A stretch of DNA of 64,000 nt, taken from positions 46,717,610 through 46,781,609 of the forward strand of contig OZ024856.1 in the NCBI GenBank assembly GCA_964017155.1, in the 5' to 3' direction. The first letter of the stretch is position 1; each line of letters starts with the position of its first letter. The notes under the pieces are model-generated. The model searched no databases and had not been told where the DNA came from. It saw only the letters and a program-made list of their open reading frames with translations. The translations under genes and the position numbers were made by a program. The DNA is from Oasisia sp. SBJ-2009 (taxonomy: Eukaryota > Annelida > Polychaeta > Sabellida > Siboglinidae). Shown here piece after piece: positions 1 to 12,364 of this stretch.

Positions 1-69
1 TTCTATGTGTTGCCCATTCATGTTGACAGGGGTGGGGTGATGTACACGTGATAGAAATTCTATTACAAG

Positions 70-633
70 TTATTTTGTTTTGACAACATATAAATCAAGG
101 CAGTTGGTCAAACACCATGACACAAAGTGATCTATATCACTTCTGTAATCAGTTTCGTCGTCAGACAGCAGACCGACAAGAGCAGTGTCGTCTGCATACT
201 TGAAGTAGTGATTGTTTGAATATGCACTTCTGCATGAATTAGTGTACATGGTATACAAAAATGGCGACAGTACACACCCCTGAGGAGCTCCGGTGGAGAT
301 AAACACTCGTGACACACACACGCCTCTGACATTTGCATACTGTGAGCGGTTGGTAAGGAAACTGTGTACAAGCATGTCGAATTGTTTACCAACATCAAGA
401 TCAATAACCTTTCTGATCATCAAATGCGGCTGAATTGTGTTAAATGCTGGTGAACAGTCAATTAATTGTATTCTGGCATACGAGCCTTGACGTTCAAGGT
501 GCTCAATAATGACATTTAACATTGACAAGGTGGCGTCTTCAACACTACGTTTAGTTTTGTACACAAATTGCAACGGGTCAAGTAGATGTTCAACCTGGGG
601 TAACATATATTTTAGCACTATTCTCAAAGAGTG
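70..633 (-). mobile_element. LINE reverse-transcriptase fragment (L2/Rex1/CR1-like)
   Basis: The minus strand is open across the core of a non-LTR retrotransposon reverse transcriptase, which copies element RNA at a nicked target site. Reading from about 633 towards 70 there is a finger region (MLPQVEHLLDPLQF), the motif A position (IDCSPAFNTI, usually DFSSAFNTI), motif B (GAPQGCVLSP) and motif C with the catalytic pair YADDTAL. It stops soon after motif C, so the thumb, the 3' UTR and all of the endonuclease are missing. Upstream of residue 'SLRIVLKY' the frame runs into unrelated repeat DNA, so this is a truncated, interrupted copy. The wording of the motifs fits the L2/Rex1/CR1 group; the exact clade is not settled. 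Confidence 0.85.
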
Positions 634-635
634 TA

Positions 636-790
636 ATACGCAAAGAGGCGGCACTCTGTCGTTTTTGCGTGACTTCAGCGACCGTAGCGCACCAAGCGGC
701 GATGAAGCTGAGAAACGTAAACAAACGCACGTCGTAGTTCTGCGTTGTGCTGTATGCACGCTATTCGAGTTCCATGAGCAATGAAGGATG
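636..790 (+). repeat. Copy of the repeat module found upstream of THAP exons
   Basis: This stretch shares AGGCGGCACT and GCGCACCAAGCGGCG with the sequence just upstream of the THAP exons near 2340 (minus strand) and 30740 (plus strand). It abuts the reverse-transcriptase fragment exactly where that frame loses homology, so it looks like an insertion. I could not find a clear THAP cysteine pattern in this copy. Confidence 0.45.
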
Positions 791-807
791 GGCGATTGCC
801 ATATCAA

Positions 808-2120
808 TTATCAAACACACGAAGATTCAAGAAGAATGAAGAAAAGTTAAACAAAATTTATTTATTTATTTTTCACAGAAGTTCTTGACAATGACAATCG
901 ACATATTACATAATTTTATGAACCTCATTTCCTTTGTTCTCAGCGAAGATGATCTAAACAATGTATGCGAGATTTATAACAGAAAAAGGCTCTCGGCTAC
1001 CCGAACATAATCCAACCTTTTCATCATCAAAGTCTGATACATAAAACAAATGTAGCTATCATAAATTTACAGGTGACTGAATTTGATAACATTCCTATTC
1101 TTTCGGTCTTTCTGGTCCCTGAGTTTGATGTTGGCTTGTCTGATGGAATGGTGAAGTCTGATGTTCACCATCAGATGCTGGAGGATTTGGCACATCAAAG
1201 ATCGTTGGTGTTGCGTTCCAAACCAGTTTGTCCCTCTTGGTGTTCATAAATTGAGACAGCTGTGTACATACATACAAGCATACTTTGAGGATTGTAGTAT
1301 TGAATACAACAATATCAAATATGTTATAGACTTATAGTAAAGTATATCAATATAATATAATATCAAACAAATATTTTATTTTTACTTTAGTTAAGTACAT
1401 ATTTACATCAGTTTACATACATATAAGTGTTTGCAGCTCAGACTGGCAACGCTCAGTATTCAATAATTGATGATATGTCCAAACATAAATACATAAGACA
1501 GCGTCTTATGTATTGCTGGTACAATTGAATAAAAAGATCTTTGTTAACCTCAACATTTTTTGAGCACAGGAAGCAGTTGCTGCTCAAATAGACCGTCGAC
1601 CGCCCCTGTAAATCTTTTCGTCTGGTGTTCTGCACCCATTTGTCACATCTGTAAAATATTATTCATTGAACATGTTCCACAAACTTTGATCATCACTAGC
1701 AACTATTTTAATGCTATTTGGTTCCAAGCTCCCACTGTGAAATTGTTCCCAAAAAATTTAACAATTAGTTTTGTTTAAAAAAGAAGTATCCCCTGCCAGG
1801 CTACATTGATTGGGAATAGTGACAAACAGTTCCTCCGCACACACCCAAACAAAAATACCTTGATAGTTGATATAATCTGAGACCCCTTAAAATAATCTCT
1901 TGATATGACTTGATAAGTTGAATTTGAAATTAGCCTAGGGCTACTGAGTACCGGTGACGCGGTCGCGGCAGTGAATCATGAATCAATCACTTTAATCAAT
2001 ATCAATGTCAATGACTCATTGAGTGTCAACAAACTCGCTGCCCGTGGCCTGTTATCGCTCACGATTCACGAACATTTGGAAAAATGCAATCGTTTCGTAC
2101 ATAGTTTATAGGACACGATC
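808..2120. other. AT-rich stretch with no gene seen
   Basis: Only short unsupported frames are present. The sequence is AT-rich, with runs of TTTATTTATTT near 860 and several AATAAA-like hexamers. Between about 1920 and 2110 the composition becomes more even, ahead of the THAP exon, but no coding signal was recognised. Confidence 0.5.
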
Positions 2121-2126
2121 CATTTA

Positions 2127-2249
2127 CCTTTCTTGGCCTTTGGGAAATCGAAAAAAACTTAAATCACGACGATTTTTCCTATTGTTGCCGCATTTTAGCG
2201 CGGCACAATGATGGCCTTGGCTCGGTAACGACCATTTAGGCTTATCCAT
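2127..2249 (-). pseudogene. THAP zinc-finger exon (P-type transposon or derived gene), N-terminal
   Basis: Starting from the ATG at 2249 on the minus strand, the frame reads a THAP domain start: HHCAALKCGNNR supplies the C-x4-C zinc pair and SFFRFPK supplies the conserved F-x-FP motif. THAP domains are C2CH zinc fingers that bind DNA; they form the N-terminus of P-element transposases and of many host factors. The exon ends at an AAAG|GTAAAT splice donor, the same place relative to the FP motif as in the other THAP exons here. No downstream exon with the second zinc pair (C-x2-H) was found. Upstream is the same GC-rich module as at 30740. It is probably a transposon remnant and not a working gene. 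Confidence 0.6.
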
Positions 2250-2319
2250 TTTCGAAGCGACCAGCCTCTTCGCCGCTTGGTGCGCTGCGCCGCTCGGTGC
2301 ACTATGGCACAGATAGGAA

Positions 2320-3190
2320 GTGCCGCCTCTTATTGATTTTAAACTCTTTGCTATTCTCTCGAATAATTTCATCAGCAGTGATGTGAGAGCGATTGGTCTA
2401 TAATCATCAAGAAGATGTTAGCTCTTCTGAGATATGACGGGTTTTGCTTGTCTTTCCAAATATTGCATAAGGGTTCGTATAGTTTGCTTGCTAGATATTC
2501 GCCACGAAACTTGAACATTTCCGCAGGGAAGCCATCTGGGCCTCAAGCTTTGTGTTTGTTCATTTGATGTAGCACTTTGGACCTCATCTGAGGTTGGCAG
2601 GATAGCTAGCGATGGTCTCTCGGGATACTGCGGAATGGACAGAATGGTGTCTTCTGACACAACAGTTTCTCGGTTCAGGAGCAGCTCGAAGTGCTCCCTC
2701 CATCGTTGTTGGATGGCAATGTCATCCTTCAGAATTGTCCCAACCTATGACTGCAGAGGAGCGTCGCCATTTGAGGCCGGACTAGCTAATATAGCCTTTA
2801 ATAACATAGCCTTTGTTGCTTGGAAGAAGTTGTGCATGTCGTGTTAAAAAACAAAGCCTTGCATTAGTTTGGCTACCTCTTCCCACCACTTGTTTTAAAG
2901 TCTCTGATCTTCTTTTGGGTCTCAGCTTTGACGCGTTGATATTCTTTCTGTTTCTGCTGAGAAGTAATATCATTTTTGCCAAAAGTGTTTTTCGTGCAAG
3001 CAGAGATGTCTTGAATTTCCACATAATTTTCATCTAACCAGTCCTGGTGCTTACGTGAGGTGTGACCAGTTGTCTCGGAGCATGCTTTGTGGATGGCTTA
3101 TTTCAGGACCATTCTCGAAATAGGTCTGACAGTTGGCATTGGAAGGGCAATTTTCGTCATAGTCTTCGATTTCCGTTAAACTTGGTAGCT
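2320..3190 (-). mobile_element. RTE-like LINE fragment, endonuclease-RT linker and RT start
   Basis: The minus strand reads, with several stops and shifts, WLDENYVEIQDISACTKN, then EVQSAT and GPDGFPAEMFKFRGE. This matches the linker and first reverse-transcriptase motif of RTE-like elements, where KAPGPDGIPAEVFK is typical. At the 3' side (about 2400-2345) it changes to DYRPIALTSLLMKLFERI, wording more like L2/Rex1 reverse transcriptases. The join may be an insertion of one element into another or a different clade than I assume. It is clearly distinct from the two long RTE copies at 24.8 and 34.3 kb. No intact ORF remains. Confidence 0.6.
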
Positions 3191-3286
3191 ATAACATACA
3201 CTAAGGAATGAATTGTCAAAGTATTTTCATTTTAATCCGAGAATTCACCAAATGGCAGCTATATAATTATAACAAATAGTATCGCG

Positions 3287-4298
3287 TGTTACGCCCGGTA
3301 CCAAGGTTTCATGCTCGTTCAAACGTCGTTAATAAATATTTAAAACAATTATATTTGAAACGTGTTGCTTTTGTTCGATGTGTATGTTGTTCTTCGTCAT
3401 GCAAACGATGAATTATATATGTTTTAAACGTATAAACCCTGAAAATATAGTTGTTTTCATAGAATGTGATTCCATACATTTCAAGGTTGTACTTTTCATG
3501 ATATATCAAAACTTGTAAATGGCCAACAATATTAAAAATATATATATTTATTGATGCTCAATGCTTCTCACTTATGTCGCATACATCGTATATATCAGAA
3601 GTAATGATTTGATTGTTCTGATTTTGTCTGGACGACATTAAAGTTTGGTATCGGGCGTAACAATAATTGTCGTAGTTTGGTAACGGGCGTAACAATCATA
3701 CGAAATTTCGGTAACAAAATATGTTATTTTCTCATTTATTGTTAGGAGCGTACGTCGTAGTTGACAACATTAACTTATCAATACATAACTTATGATAAAA
3801 CGAAAACAAATGAAGTATTACTTCCCGGAAAGCCATCGTTTCGGCGTATGTGAGCAATTCTTTCACTTCCTGCAAGAGGGCGCCACACATATTTTGCCTC
3901 AAATACATGCGGTTACCATTTGATAAGCAGAGCTAGAGCTTGGTATCGGGAGTAACACATTTAGTGAAATGCTCTCATTTTAATGGAACGCGTCTGATTT
4001 AAATTACAACAATTCAGGCATCTAGTAAGCATTATTATTTACTCATCTATACATTTGGAAATAGTTATGTTCATTATTTTGTCCTCAGTTGTCATTAGAG
4101 CTTGGTATCGGGTGTAACCAGTTAAAGGATGGATGTTTTATAAATAACACAAACTTAGGATTTACATACATTATAACAATGGCCATTATGAAAAATAATG
4201 TCCATAAATAAATTGCTTCCATGACGATATTAACTGTAAACAATTATTAATTTGGAATATTATCACGTCGGAGACGAAGTTTGGTATCGGGCGTAACA
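3287..4298. mobile_element. Repeat with inverted ends and internal 'GGTATCGGGCGTAACA' motifs
   Basis: The left end reads TGTTACGCCCGGTACCAA and the right end is its near-perfect inverse (TTTGGTATCGGGCGTAACA, ending 4298). The same motif recurs in the right-end orientation at about 3643, 3673, 3938 and 4099, so there are five direct copies plus one inverted copy. No ORF over 70 codons lies inside. A non-autonomous DNA transposon with subterminal repeats is the simplest reading. No target-site duplication was visible. Confidence 0.4.
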
Positions 4299-5400
4299 AC
4301 AAAAATGGGCCTATTAACAAATGATGGTTTGTTGGTATAATTAATCATGGATGGAGACTACAATATAGTGTTCTCCTTTATTATTTATATACCTTGTCTT
4401 ATATTTGTACCGATAAATTGAAAAACTTGTTTTATTTTAAAATGTTACAAAGGCGCTGTAAATAAAAACAAAAACAATGGAAAGCGTATTTGGCTGTTTT
4501 TGTCTATTCTAGCACGAATTAGCACACCTTCTTTTTATAAACAATAGGAAATGTACACATGGCCTGCAAACACTCGTCGAAACGAATCCCACGATGTTTG
4601 TAATTAAAATGTGACATAAACAATAAGAAAAATATATTGCGTGGAAAATTTAAACCAAAATGTCAGACTTTTTTAGAATGGCCCTTATGTGCATCCCACT
4701 GTTGGTCAACGCCAGCGTTAGCTGAAGGATGATCAGAATGCCACGAGGAGAGAGATTCCTGGAATTTGGTTAGTCTGCTTGGATTTTAGAGGGATTTGAT
4801 ATTGTATTTGTTATTGTTTGTTTATGAGTATTTACGGTGTTTGCGAGCAAGACAAATGTACGTGATCGACTGAATATGCAACTGTTCGGCGCACCGCTAG
4901 TGTAATGCGGACATGCTTTGGTCACAGGCACGAACAATAACATAGTCTTAAAAGTAGTAGTTGTATTACAAAATAGGGATTGTAACGTAATATAAAAATG
5001 CATTTTAATGGAATAAACATAATAAATTACGTTTAACTAGAACATATTGCAAAGGGTATGATTAACGAACACCTCGTTACGTAAAACGTAAACTCGAATA
5101 TACCGTAAGCATGTAAGATTCTAAGTTCAACAACATTGTTGAATATTTGCAGTTTGTATTCGCAAATGTGTTTGTGAATAAATTTTAAAGTCGACAACAA
5201 AAAGGCTAATTTAGACTACTTTTTGGATTATTGACTCCGACAGATGTATTTTACCACGTGATACTTTTGTGCGGCAGATGCTATGCTGGCGCAGGAAGCT
5301 ATGATCGCGAGTGTGGGGTCGGCGGGTTTTGGGTTGGACCCAGGTCTAACTGTCACAGCCCGTCGTCAGGTGGGTACAGAACTGTCTATGACACGACATT
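4299..5400. other. AT-rich stretch with no feature seen
   Basis: Nothing beyond short unsupported frames. Base composition is uniform and AT-rich up to the minisatellite that introduces the (CA)n tract. Confidence 0.5.
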
Positions 5401-5517
5401 CTAGTGGACACGTGGCCAGACACTGTCAAATATACGTCACTCTACTGGACACAAGATCAGGCACTGTCACACACAAATACATACACATCACTCTACTAGA
5501 CATATGGCCAGACACTG
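5400..5517 (+). repeat. Short minisatellite preceding the (CA)n tract
   Basis: Three imperfect units of about 45-50 bp share 'CACTCTACTGGACA' and 'CCAGACACTGTCA'. The last unit runs directly into the (CA)n tract, so the microsatellite probably grew from the CACACA already present in this unit. Confidence 0.6.
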
Positions 5518-6425
<908 letters not shown>

Positions 6426-6549
6426 CACGTTCTCAACGTAGGGAACTTACATATGTCGTTGCGCAACCAATACACACGAGGCTAGGACAGTTTTATGTCA
6501 TGTGCAAACCATAACTGCCGTTAAAAATACGCTGCCACGTGGAAAACAC

Positions 6550-9500
6550 AACTTCCGTAAAAATGGCGGGTCAGATCAGGGCCGTGACACAATTTCTTGC
6601 AAAATTACACCTTCCATCATAGTCATTATAGCCTTAGTCAGTGTGCTAACTACATAGCATTTCGTAACTTTTTTTACCGTTTCATTGCGTTAGACAGGTG
6701 GTGTTTTCACAAATTTACCTAAATTAGAATGTGTTTCTGTTTCGATGCGATAACTTTGTCAAGTGTTTACATTTTACCAAGTCGGTGTGAAAACTTTGTA
6801 CCATTTCCCAATTTTGTCACCGTTTCATCGCGAGAGCTTTGTCACTTTGACGTATTTTTCTAAGTCATCTTGGTAATTTTATAACATCATGTGTGAAAGT
6901 TATGCCACTTTCTATCGTAAAACGAGAACCTTGGTGGTTTTCTTACGTCACAGAATTTGGTTCTACCGAAAATCTTGAAAATAATCTTGGCTTGTGACGT
7001 CACTTCTTTAAAAGCTGACACCATCTTGCGGATAACTCTGACATTACGTTAGACACTAGCGCCAAGTAGAGCATAAAACAATCAGTAATTATAGTCAGAC
7101 ACAGAACAAAGTTGATAACCTTGGCAAATGTTCGTGCTTTTCTATGTCAGTGGGCTAACTTCGTTGCATTTCTTAACGTTTCAGAGCGCTAGACAGGTTC
7201 TGTTTTCATATATTTAACTAAGTTAGGCTTATAACTTGTAGTAAAATCTCAATATTCTATTGTTTCGACCTTACATCCTTTTCACATTGTAGTATATTTT
7301 TTACTAAGTCAGTGTAGAAATGTCCTAACATTTACCGACTCGACGAGACTGAAAAAGGGATTTTGTCAAAATGACGTTTCCTGTCACGTTCAAAACATAA
7401 CTTCCGTTAAGATGCCGCTTCATGTCACGTGCAAAACATAATGTCCGGGAAAATGGCGGCTTCCGTCACAGTTGTAGCATATCTTTTAGCGCTTCGAGAC
7501 AATAACCTTGTCAAGTATTCGTATTTCACTAACTCGGTGTGGTAATTTCCTAACATTTATCGCCGTAACGAGATAGAAAGGACAACGTTTTCATACATTT
7601 AATTAAGCTAGCTTTGCAACTTGTAGTAAAGTCGGAATATTTTTCAGCTCAACGAGATAACGTGTGGTAAACTTTGAATATTCTAGCGTTTCACTGCAAC
7701 AGGTTTGCCACTGTCGTATTTTGTTTAACAAACTTTCGTAACTTTCTATCGGAATCTGCGGTGCTTTCGATCGCATATTAGACAAAGTCGGTGGTTTATC
7801 TTACGTCATAGAACATTTTCATAACCAAAATCTAGAAAAAACTAACACCGTCTTGCGGACAAATATAGCACAACACTTCACGCGATCGCCATCTCGCTGA
7901 CAAAACAACCACTAATTTAGGTCAGGTACACTTCGATCACAGTCATAACCCAATTGTAGTGTTTTGAGGCGATATCCTTGACAAGATTTCGTATTTTACT
8001 AAGACAATACGGTCCTGTCATAACGCTTACCACTTCAACGAGATGAATACGGTTGTCTTTTCACAAGTGTTACCTTGTTAGTGTGGTAATTTCGAATCTT
8101 TTCTTAGTTGTTTCACTTCGGAAAACATAATTTTATTATGTTTATGACATGATTGTAGCAAAATCTCCATATTCGCGCGTTTCCCCCTCACATCCTGTTT
8201 ACATTGTCTTATTTTACTAAGTGTTACTAAGTCCGCAATATAACCTGACGCTTCCTATCACGTACAAACCACAACGTCCTGGAAAATGGCGGACCATAAC
8301 ATAATTTCTGGCAACATTACGGTTTCGGTTACAGTCATAGCATACATTTTAGTGTTTCCATGCCATAACTTTGTCAAGTTTTTCATAGTTTACTAAGTCG
8401 GTGTGCCAACTGTGTACCATTTCATATTTGGCTTTGTCACTTTGACGTATATTTTTTCTAAGTCATCTTGGTAATTTCATATCATTCTGTGGAAAAACTT
8501 TGACAATTTCTATCATAAACCGAGAACCTTGACGGCTTTACTTACGACAAACATAATTTTCGTAATCAAATATCAAACAATGTAGAAAAGTCTTGGCTTG
8601 TGACGTTATTTCTTTAAAAACTGACACCATCTAGCGGATAAGTATGATACTACGTTAGACGCTAGTCCCATCTAGCGGACAAAACAGCCACTAATTAAGG
8701 TTTGGCGTAGAAAACGAAGGCTTCCACTACTTCCATAACATAATTTCTTGTAAAATGGTGGCTTTGGTCACAGTCATAACGTAACTTTTAGAGTTTTGAG
8801 GTTATAACCTTATTATATATTCGTGTTTTACTAAGTCTGTATGCTAACTTCGCACCATTTCACAACTTTTCAACGTTTGACCGCGATGACTTTGTAAATT
8901 TGACGTATTTTTATGTTTACATGCGATAACTTTGTCAAGTGTTTTCATATTTTACTATGTTGGTGTGCCAACTTTGTACCATTTCACAACATTTCTCAGC
9001 GACGGCTTTGCAACTTTGACGTATTTTTCTTTTTCTGAGTCATCTTGGTACATTCATATCCTTCGGTGGAAAACCTTTGTCAATTTTCTATCATAAACCG
9101 AGAACCTTGGTGGTTTTTTCTTACGACTCACGCCATCTTCCTTATGAAATCTAAAACAATGTGGACAAATCTTGGATTGTGACATCACTTCTTTACAAAC
9201 TGGTGCCATCTAGCGGATAGCTATGATACTACGTTAGACGCGAGCCCAATCTAGCGGACAGAACAGCCACTAATTACGGATTGACATAGAAAACGATGGC
9301 TTCGACTACTTCCGTTACATAATTTCTTGTACAATGGCGTCTTCGGTCACAGTCATGACATAACTTGTTGTGTTTCGAGGCCATAACCTTGGCAAATATT
9401 CGTATTTTACTAAAGTCAACGTGGTAATTTCATAATATTTGGCGAGTTAACGAGATAGAAAGAGCAATCTTTTCACTTCAGACCATATTCGTATCACAAC

Positions 9501-9935
9501 TTCTACCAAAATGGGCTCCTGTCACGGGTAAAAAGTAACTTCCGTAAACATTCTGAAGCTTCCGGTCACGTGCAAAAACATAACTTCCATAAACAGGATG
9601 ATTTCTGTCACGTGTAAAAAACAACTTCCGGGAAAATGGTGGTCTCGGCCACAGCCATAACATAACTTAACATTTTGAGGTGATAATTATGTCAAGTATT
9701 CGTATTTTACTAAGTCATTATCGTAACTTTCCAACCAAATCTAGAAAAATGTTGGTTTGTGATAAAATATTCGGTTGCGACCTCACGACGCTAAACGCTA
9801 ACTGCATCTAGCGAATAACCCTAACGCTACATTAGACTATAACGTCATCTAGCGGACAACCCTAACGCTACATTAGACGCTAGGGTCATCTAGCGGATAA
9901 CCATAACACTACATTAGCCGCCAGCGCCATCTAAA
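6550..9935. repeat. Degenerate tandem repeat array with CTCF-core-like sites
   Basis: About 3.4 kb of related, shuffled segments. A block running from 'CTTGGTGGTTTT' through 'TTGGCTTGTGACGTCACTTC' to 'CCATCTAGCGGATA' occurs near 6930-7105, 8525-8710 and 9105-9300; the last two are about 575 bp apart. Another recurring phrase, 'GGTCACAGTCATAACATAA', is followed by a variant of 'CATAACCTTGTCAAGTATTC'. Coding potential is absent. The 'CCATCTAGCGGA' element has the reverse complement TCCGCTAGATGG, which matches the core recognised by CTCF in animals. Confidence 0.65.
9804..9935. repeat. 40-41-bp minisatellite, four units
   Basis: Units beginning at about 9804, 9844, 9885 and 9923 each contain 'CATCTAGCGGATAACC' or a close variant followed by 'CTAACGCTACATTAGAC'. 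This is the most regular part of the large array and places four CTCF-core-like sites about 40 bp apart. Confidence 0.75.
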
Positions 9936-9938
9936 TTG

Positions 9939-9967
9939 CTATGTTTTTGTCCCGGACAAAAACATAG
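9939..9967. other. Perfect hairpin, 14-bp arms and 1-nt loop
   Basis: CTATGTTTTTGTCC is followed after one C by its exact reverse complement. It sits immediately after the last minisatellite unit. It could be the junction of a foldback element or a transcript hairpin; nothing here decides. Confidence 0.7.
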
Positions 9968-10021
9968 TAATTATTGATCAGTCAGATGGCTCCACTTGTT
10001 CTTTCACCTAGTTTGTTGTTC

Positions 10022-10046
10022 GTCACCTATCCGCGAGGGGGGCGCT
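10022..10046 (+). promoter_or_regulatory. CTCF-like site 1
   Basis: CCGCGAGGGGGGCGC resembles the CTCF core CCRSYAGRGGGCRC with one extra G. It shares the flank 'CACCTATCCG' with the second site 130 bp downstream. CTCF is an architectural zinc-finger protein present across bilaterians; binding here is inferred from the motif only. Confidence 0.35.
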
Positions 10047-10152
10047 ACATGACCCCTAACCCCATGTTGATCCCTTTTAAAAAATAAGACGCACGAATTT
10101 GGACAGTACTAGTTCGTAACTTGTCCATAAGGAGACGCCACTACTTCATGAC

Positions 10153-10177
10153 CTATCCGCCAGGGGGCGCCACTTGG
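10153..10177 (+). promoter_or_regulatory. CTCF-like site 2, consensus match
   Basis: CCGCCAGGGGGCGCC matches the CTCF core at every informative position. The 'TATCCGC' flank shows that it derives from the same repeat as the 'TATCCGCTAGATGG' sites in the preceding array. Confidence 0.45.
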
Positions 10178-10375
10178 CCTTTGACCTTGTCACGTGACTT
10201 TCCTCCGAAGGAATTCCTCCGCGTCCCTCCGCGACACACGCTCCAAGGTATAAACGATAACCACATGCTATACTACTTATATTTCAGTGTCAATGAGAGG
10301 CGGTTATAAATTATTTATTATGACATTTTCAGGTCTACAGCGTCTGGTCTCAAAGGCATTTATGAGTCACATTGT

Positions 10376-10719
10376 ATCAGCTGCACAATCTTCTGTTGTA
10401 GAATGCTGAGGCCATTTGCTACAATATGCCACCCATTGTGATGCAGCCATTCCACACGGATTTCTACAGCCGCCACATTGTGAGATGTTTGCGTGCCGAT
10501 GGGAAGCGGGACAGCAAGCGGCAATACTGCGACGTATCTTTCTGCCAACAACCAAGTGGACTTCTGAATTGGATCTGCTGTGACTGTTGCAACAGGTGGT
10601 GTCATTTGTGTTGTCTGGGTCTGTTAGTTCAGCCAAATGATCAGATATATCGATGCCCTGTTTGTCATTTTGACATAGCTTTATGTAAAGACCTGTCAAC
10701 CCATCATTTGGATGGGTAA
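10376..10719 (+). pseudogene. Ulp1/SENP-like tail plus PHD-finger fragment
   Basis: The clear part starts near 10426. Residues 35-80 from the Met there read YCDVSFC, WICCDCCNRWCHLCCLG and YRCPVC, a PHD-like C4HC3 zinc finger (Cys35/40, 52/55, His60/Cys63, Cys77/80). Immediately upstream, AEAICYNMPP and RHIVRCL resemble the end of a C48 (Ulp1/SENP) cysteine protease, where DCGVFA...A is followed by an Arg-His-Leu...Cys-Leu motif. One frame shows VVEC at the expected catalytic Cys but is shifted relative to the rest, so the protease part is broken. Protease-PHD fusions of this type occur in repeat-encoded proteins of invertebrates (recalled, not searched). It is probably a transposon remnant; the PHD reading is firmer than the protease. 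Confidence 0.5.
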
Positions 10720-11490
10720 AAACAAATATGGACAGGTAGAAATATAGGTAGACGGGTAATAAAAGGAAGAGGCAAGGAAATCAATGGTCTTCCAAAACCA
10801 TAGATATTGTTAGTTATGCCTTGAAAATCAGTGTAAATGGTGTCATATGTGTGTTTGTAGCCTATTTCAGGTCATCGGGCACATTTGAAAGTTTGTAAAC
10901 TAGCTTAACAGTTAACATCCATGTGTCCACCAAAACATGTGTGACCAGCAATAATGTTATCCTGCCTAAAGCCCTGCATTTTGATGCCACCCAACCAGGT
11001 AACCCTGGCATTTGATTGTGTCAACAGATTTTGGACATCATCTGCAGATGGGCGACTGGTAACGGAGGTAGTGAATGAGCAAGGGTCCCTCTCCTAAAAT
11101 AAGATTATGTTAGCTGGTTACAGCAAAGCTGTATCACAGTGTTTGTGTTAATGTAGCTGAAAAAATGTATAAACATGTAAATAATCTTAATGCATGTAAA
11201 TGTTTATATATAACTCACGCTATGAGATTTTTGTTTTAGGTTGGCATCTCTTCTTCGTGCTACAACCTTGAAAAACCACCTACAAAAACGCTCGCTCAGA
11301 TACCGTGTCAACTTTTCAGTGCTGAACTGTTTTGTGATATATTATTATTCACTCACCGCACACATATACACTGCCGTCAAATGCACACATTGATTAAAAT
11401 ACCACGATGCCAGGTTGGCATTTGTGGTATTTAATCACATATAAACCAAATCATCATCATTCGGTAGACTTAAATACTATGTATATGTTT
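10720..11490. other. No gene seen
   Basis: AT-rich sequence with scattered short frames only. No repeat unit or coding motif was recognised. Confidence 0.45.
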
Positions 11491-11654
11491 TACATTTGTA
11501 TATATATGTTTACATTTGTAAGTGCCTTGTATATGTGTTACATTTGTGTGTGTGTGTATGTTTTATATTTGTAAGTGCCATATATATATATGTGTGTTAC
11601 ATTTGTGTGTGTATATGTTTTATAGTTGTATGTATATTATGGCTTACACTTTCA

Positions 11655-12030
11655 ACTATAAATGATCCAACGCCGTGCAAGTCGATATGTCTTACATTAC
11701 CTCAAGTGTAACCAATATGCTCGACATTTGGATGGATATCCCTATTCGACCGAAGAAATGACGCAAAGCTATGCATGATATACAAAATAACAAAAGGCCT
11801 AGTGGGTATACCAGCAAATAAATATACAATTTCTATAAACACAGTTACTAGAAAGTAGCACTCCTTGTCTTACCTTATCCCTGACTCCAGATCTAATTAC
11901 CATTTGTATTCTTTTTTCCCAAGTACCATTCGACTCTGGAACTCCCTCCCTCAACATGTTGTAAATAAAAACAGCCTTGATTCCTTTGAGAGCAATATCC
12001 AGACTTTGCCTTATTCCACTGTTTAGATAT
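11655..12030 (+). mobile_element. LINE 3' end, C-terminal part of RT polyprotein
   Basis: Reading with frame changes, the plus strand gives IQRRASRYVL, then LFDRRNDAKLCMIYKITKG and YSFFPSTIRLWNSLPQHV...SLDSFESNIQTL. These are the standard tail motifs of jockey/CR1/L2-type LINEs (QRRA, L..RR...L..MYKI, WNSLP, S...F...L). Frames are broken by at least one shift, so this is a fossil. Upstream is replaced by TG- and AT-rich DNA. Confidence 0.7.
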
Positions 12031-12243
12031 AACTGTTTACATGCAGTAATTACAGTTCTGTTGCATTGCACCCAAAACGAAACAATTTTATTTCTGATTT
12101 TTCCTGTTCGCCCCCCTGTATCCTCAGCATTTTGAGGCTAGGCGGTATGCGGAAGAAGATTTGTAAGCGCCACGTTTTTGTTTACATGTGCATGTGTATA
12201 TGTTTTACATTAGTAAGTGCCATGTATATATGTATTACATTTG

Positions 12244-12364
<121 letters not shown>

